From assembly GCA_964513095.1 (NCBI GenBank), contig CAZELH010000019.1, positions 1 through 14,031 on the forward strand: DNA of 14,031 nt. The letters run 5' to 3'. A program made the position numbers and the translations under genes. The stretch comes from JBDKGD01 sp964513095. GTDB taxonomy: Bacteria > Patescibacteriota > Minisyncoccia > UBA6257 > 2-01-FULL-56-20. Positions 13,067 through 14,031 of the stretch are shown here, in pieces (positions within the stretch are counted from its first letter, which is position 1; every line of letters begins with the position of its first letter). Under the pieces are notes generated by a model. That model made no database searches and was not told the DNA's origin. It saw only the letters and a list, made by a program, of their open reading frames with translations.

Positions 13067-13669
13067 TTAGATAACCGCGGTCCAGATAAATATCACAAAG
13101 GCAAAGTACGCAAGGATATGAGCCCAGCGCACTCCCACAAAGTGGAGGCGAACCTCATTGCTTCCAAGATCTTCTTTATTAACCACCGTGTATTCTTTGC
13201 TTTTATCCTCATTTATTTTTGTAAGGACAGAATAGGGCAAGCACATTCGTCGGTATGACCAGACGAACATAATTGTCCCAAAAAGCAACAAAGGGACGCC
13301 AATGATAAAGCCAATAAAGTCCCGACCCAGAACTTTCCACGCAACCAAAAACATTGCAAATTTTCCAACCCCAGTTTTACTAAAGGTGTCAGCTTGGGTT
13401 GTGAGGGCAGACAAACTTTCATTGACCGCTACCCCAACTTCTTTCCCAACCCCAACCCACTTTCCATAGCTTTCGATCTTCTTCTGCGTGCTTTCGATTT
13501 GGTTTTTCGTTTCAAGATCCGCTACGAGATTTGGCGGTAAATCTTTCTTTTTGACGACTATCGTTTCATCGGCGGTGTCATTCTTTTGTTGTGTTTCTTC
13601 GGCGGTTGCAGTGATTCCAGAAAGAACAAAACAACCAAACAACGCCAAAAACAAAACATATTTTCGCAT
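13067..13669 (-). CDS. Secreted/membrane protein of unknown function with signal peptide
   Basis: A 200-residue protein I cannot assign. Residues 1-23 form a signal peptide: MRKY, a hydrophobic core, then a probable cleavage after ATA. Residues ~24-60 are charged and flexible (QQKNDTADET, then KKKDLPP). Residues ~60-100 look helical. Two transmembrane helices follow at ~118-139 (FIGFIIGVPLLLFGTIMFVW) and ~180-200 (HILAYFAFVIFIWTAVI), the last at the very C-terminus. A weaker hydrophobic stretch lies at ~103-112. No enzyme motif is visible. AAGGAG five bases before the ATG at 13669 supports the start. A promoter is found between it and tmRNA, and its own hairpin terminator follows. Confidence 0.82.
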   Translation of the reverse strand: MRKYVLFLALFGCFVLSGITATAEETQQKNDTADETIVVKKKDLPPNLVADLETKNQIESTQKKIESYGKWVGVGKEVGVAVNESLSALTTQADTFSKTGVGKFAMFLVAWKVLGRDFIGFIIGVPLLLFGTIMFVWSYRRMCLPYSVLTKINEDKSKEYTVVNKEDLGSNEVRLHFVGVRWAHILAYFAFVIFIWTAVI

Positions 13670-13720
13670 ATCTGCTCCTTTTTTGTGAAGGGTTTAACCA
13701 AACAATTAAACGCTGAGGCT

Positions 13721-13748
13721 ATTCTATGTTTTTTTGTATATTTGTCAA
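13721..13748 (-). promoter_or_regulatory. Promoter of the signal-peptide membrane protein gene
   Basis: On the minus strand, TTGACA (13748-13743), a 16-bp spacer and TAGAAT (13726-13721). The -35 begins one base after the CCA end of tmRNA. The start of transcription would be near 13714, giving a leader of about 45 bases. Confidence 0.65.
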
Positions 13749-14031
13749 TGGTGGAGATGGAGGGAGTTGAACCCTCGTCTTGAGAATAGTTAAAAATAAT
13801 CCGTCTACCAGCAATATCCCTTTTACGAAAGGGCAAATAATTTCTTTATTGTTTAATTCGCACTCACAAAGAAATTATGAAGCAAGTGCAAACGATTCTC
13901 GCATATATAACACCCGCATCGCACCAAGCGAAACGTCAGCGCGAGGGATGGCCCTTAAGCAAATGGCTTACGCGTAAGCGAAACCGAATGCAGGCACTGC
14001 AACACGTTGGTTGGCAGCTAAAAGTTTGTGC
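13749..14031 (-). ncRNA. ssrA: tmRNA (transfer-messenger RNA), 5' part outside the window
   Basis: tmRNA rescues stalled ribosomes and adds a degradation tag. The 3' end on the minus strand shows a T arm GAGGG-TTCAACT-CCCTC followed by CATCTCC-A-CCA, with the CCA encoded (13751-13749). Upstream are the parts expected of the pseudoknot region: ATAATTTCTTT can pair with AAAGAAATTAT, and CCCTTTCGTAAAAGGG folds. A tag reading frame ends in TAA at 13970-13968 inside the self-complementary GCTTACGCGTAAGC, as the tag stop normally lies in a helix. At least 283 bases are inside the window; the 5' tRNA-like half, which must pair with CATCTCC, lies to the right. It is a one-piece gene as far as visible. 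Confidence 0.93.
13968..14015 (-). other. tmRNA tag-peptide reading frame
   Basis: Read from the probable resume codon GCC at 14015, after TAGCT, the frame gives ANQRVAVPAFGFAYA and then TAA. The start with Ala-Asn matches many known tags (Escherichia coli ANDENYALAA). The end, FAYA, differs from the usual LAA. The stop position is well supported; the resume codon is inferred, since the frame is open to the window edge. Confidence 0.65.

Noticed and set aside
13780..13977. 65-codon + strand frame at the right edge
   Set aside because: It is antisense to tmRNA, whose T arm, CCA end and tag frame are clear.
1..14031. CRISPR array, insertion sequence, prophage or integrase-type attachment site
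   Set aside because: No regularly spaced repeats, transposase or integrase frames, or terminal inverted repeats were seen. The tRNA and tmRNA 3' ends show no duplicated copies in the window.
1..14031. Recoding of TGA as glycine (code 25 lineages)
   Set aside because: TGA acts as the stop of infC exactly at the rpmI start, and the real genes contain no in-frame TGA.

Overview
The window looks like a piece of a small, streamlined bacterial genome of the Candidate Phyla Radiation (Patescibacteria). The reasons are tightly packed genes, short or minimal versions of universal proteins (a 55-residue L35, a 91-residue alkyltransferase), a membrane-tethered degenerate Clp-like ATPase, several promoters placed so close to the start codon that the mRNAs would be leaderless, and a base composition of roughly 40-45% G+C by eye. 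TGA is used as a stop (infC, and the mini-ORF before the PP2C gene), so this is not a recoded lineage. I cannot place it further without a database.

Left arm (1-7260, all on +): the 3' part of a beta-CASP metallo-beta-lactamase nuclease; a SLOG/LOG-like nucleotide-binding protein; an aromatic-amino-acid-type permease; tRNA-Arg(CCG); a family-4-like uracil-DNA glycosylase that has lost all four Fe-S cysteines; a two-gene overlapping unit of a small membrane protein and a membrane-anchored Clp-like double AAA+ protein with a degenerate first ATPase domain; then a NUDIX hydrolase whose His-rich tail overlaps, in another frame, the start of an O6-alkylguanine alkyltransferase. Nucleic-acid repair and nucleotide sanitation (UDG, NUDIX, MGMT) recur here.

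Middle (7261-9675, all on -): a shared terminator, then the translation operon infC-rpmI-rplT, read right to left, with its own extended -10 promoter. Upstream of it lie three small unrecognised genes with strong Shine-Dalgarno sequences: a 68-residue membrane protein, a 142-residue protein and a 103-residue protein. They are separated by clear hairpin terminators.

Right arm (9676-14031): a Gfo/Idh/MocA sugar-type oxidoreductase (+) converges on an N-acetylhexosamine-kinase-like phosphotransferase (-) across a near-perfect terminator palindrome. A PP2C-type phosphatase (+) follows, with a strong promoter and SD. It converges on a secreted/membrane protein of unknown function (-). The window ends inside tmRNA (ssrA, - strand), whose 3' CCA end and tag-coding region are visible. 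The tag is inferred to read ANQRVAVPAFGFAYA.

Initiation signals are mixed. Genes from about 0.9 to 3.8 kb show a -10 box 6-7 bp before the ATG and no SD. Genes from about 8.5 to 13.7 kb mostly carry clear SD sequences. No CRISPR array, insertion sequence, attachment site or replication origin was seen, and no stretch longer than 300 bases lacks a gene.
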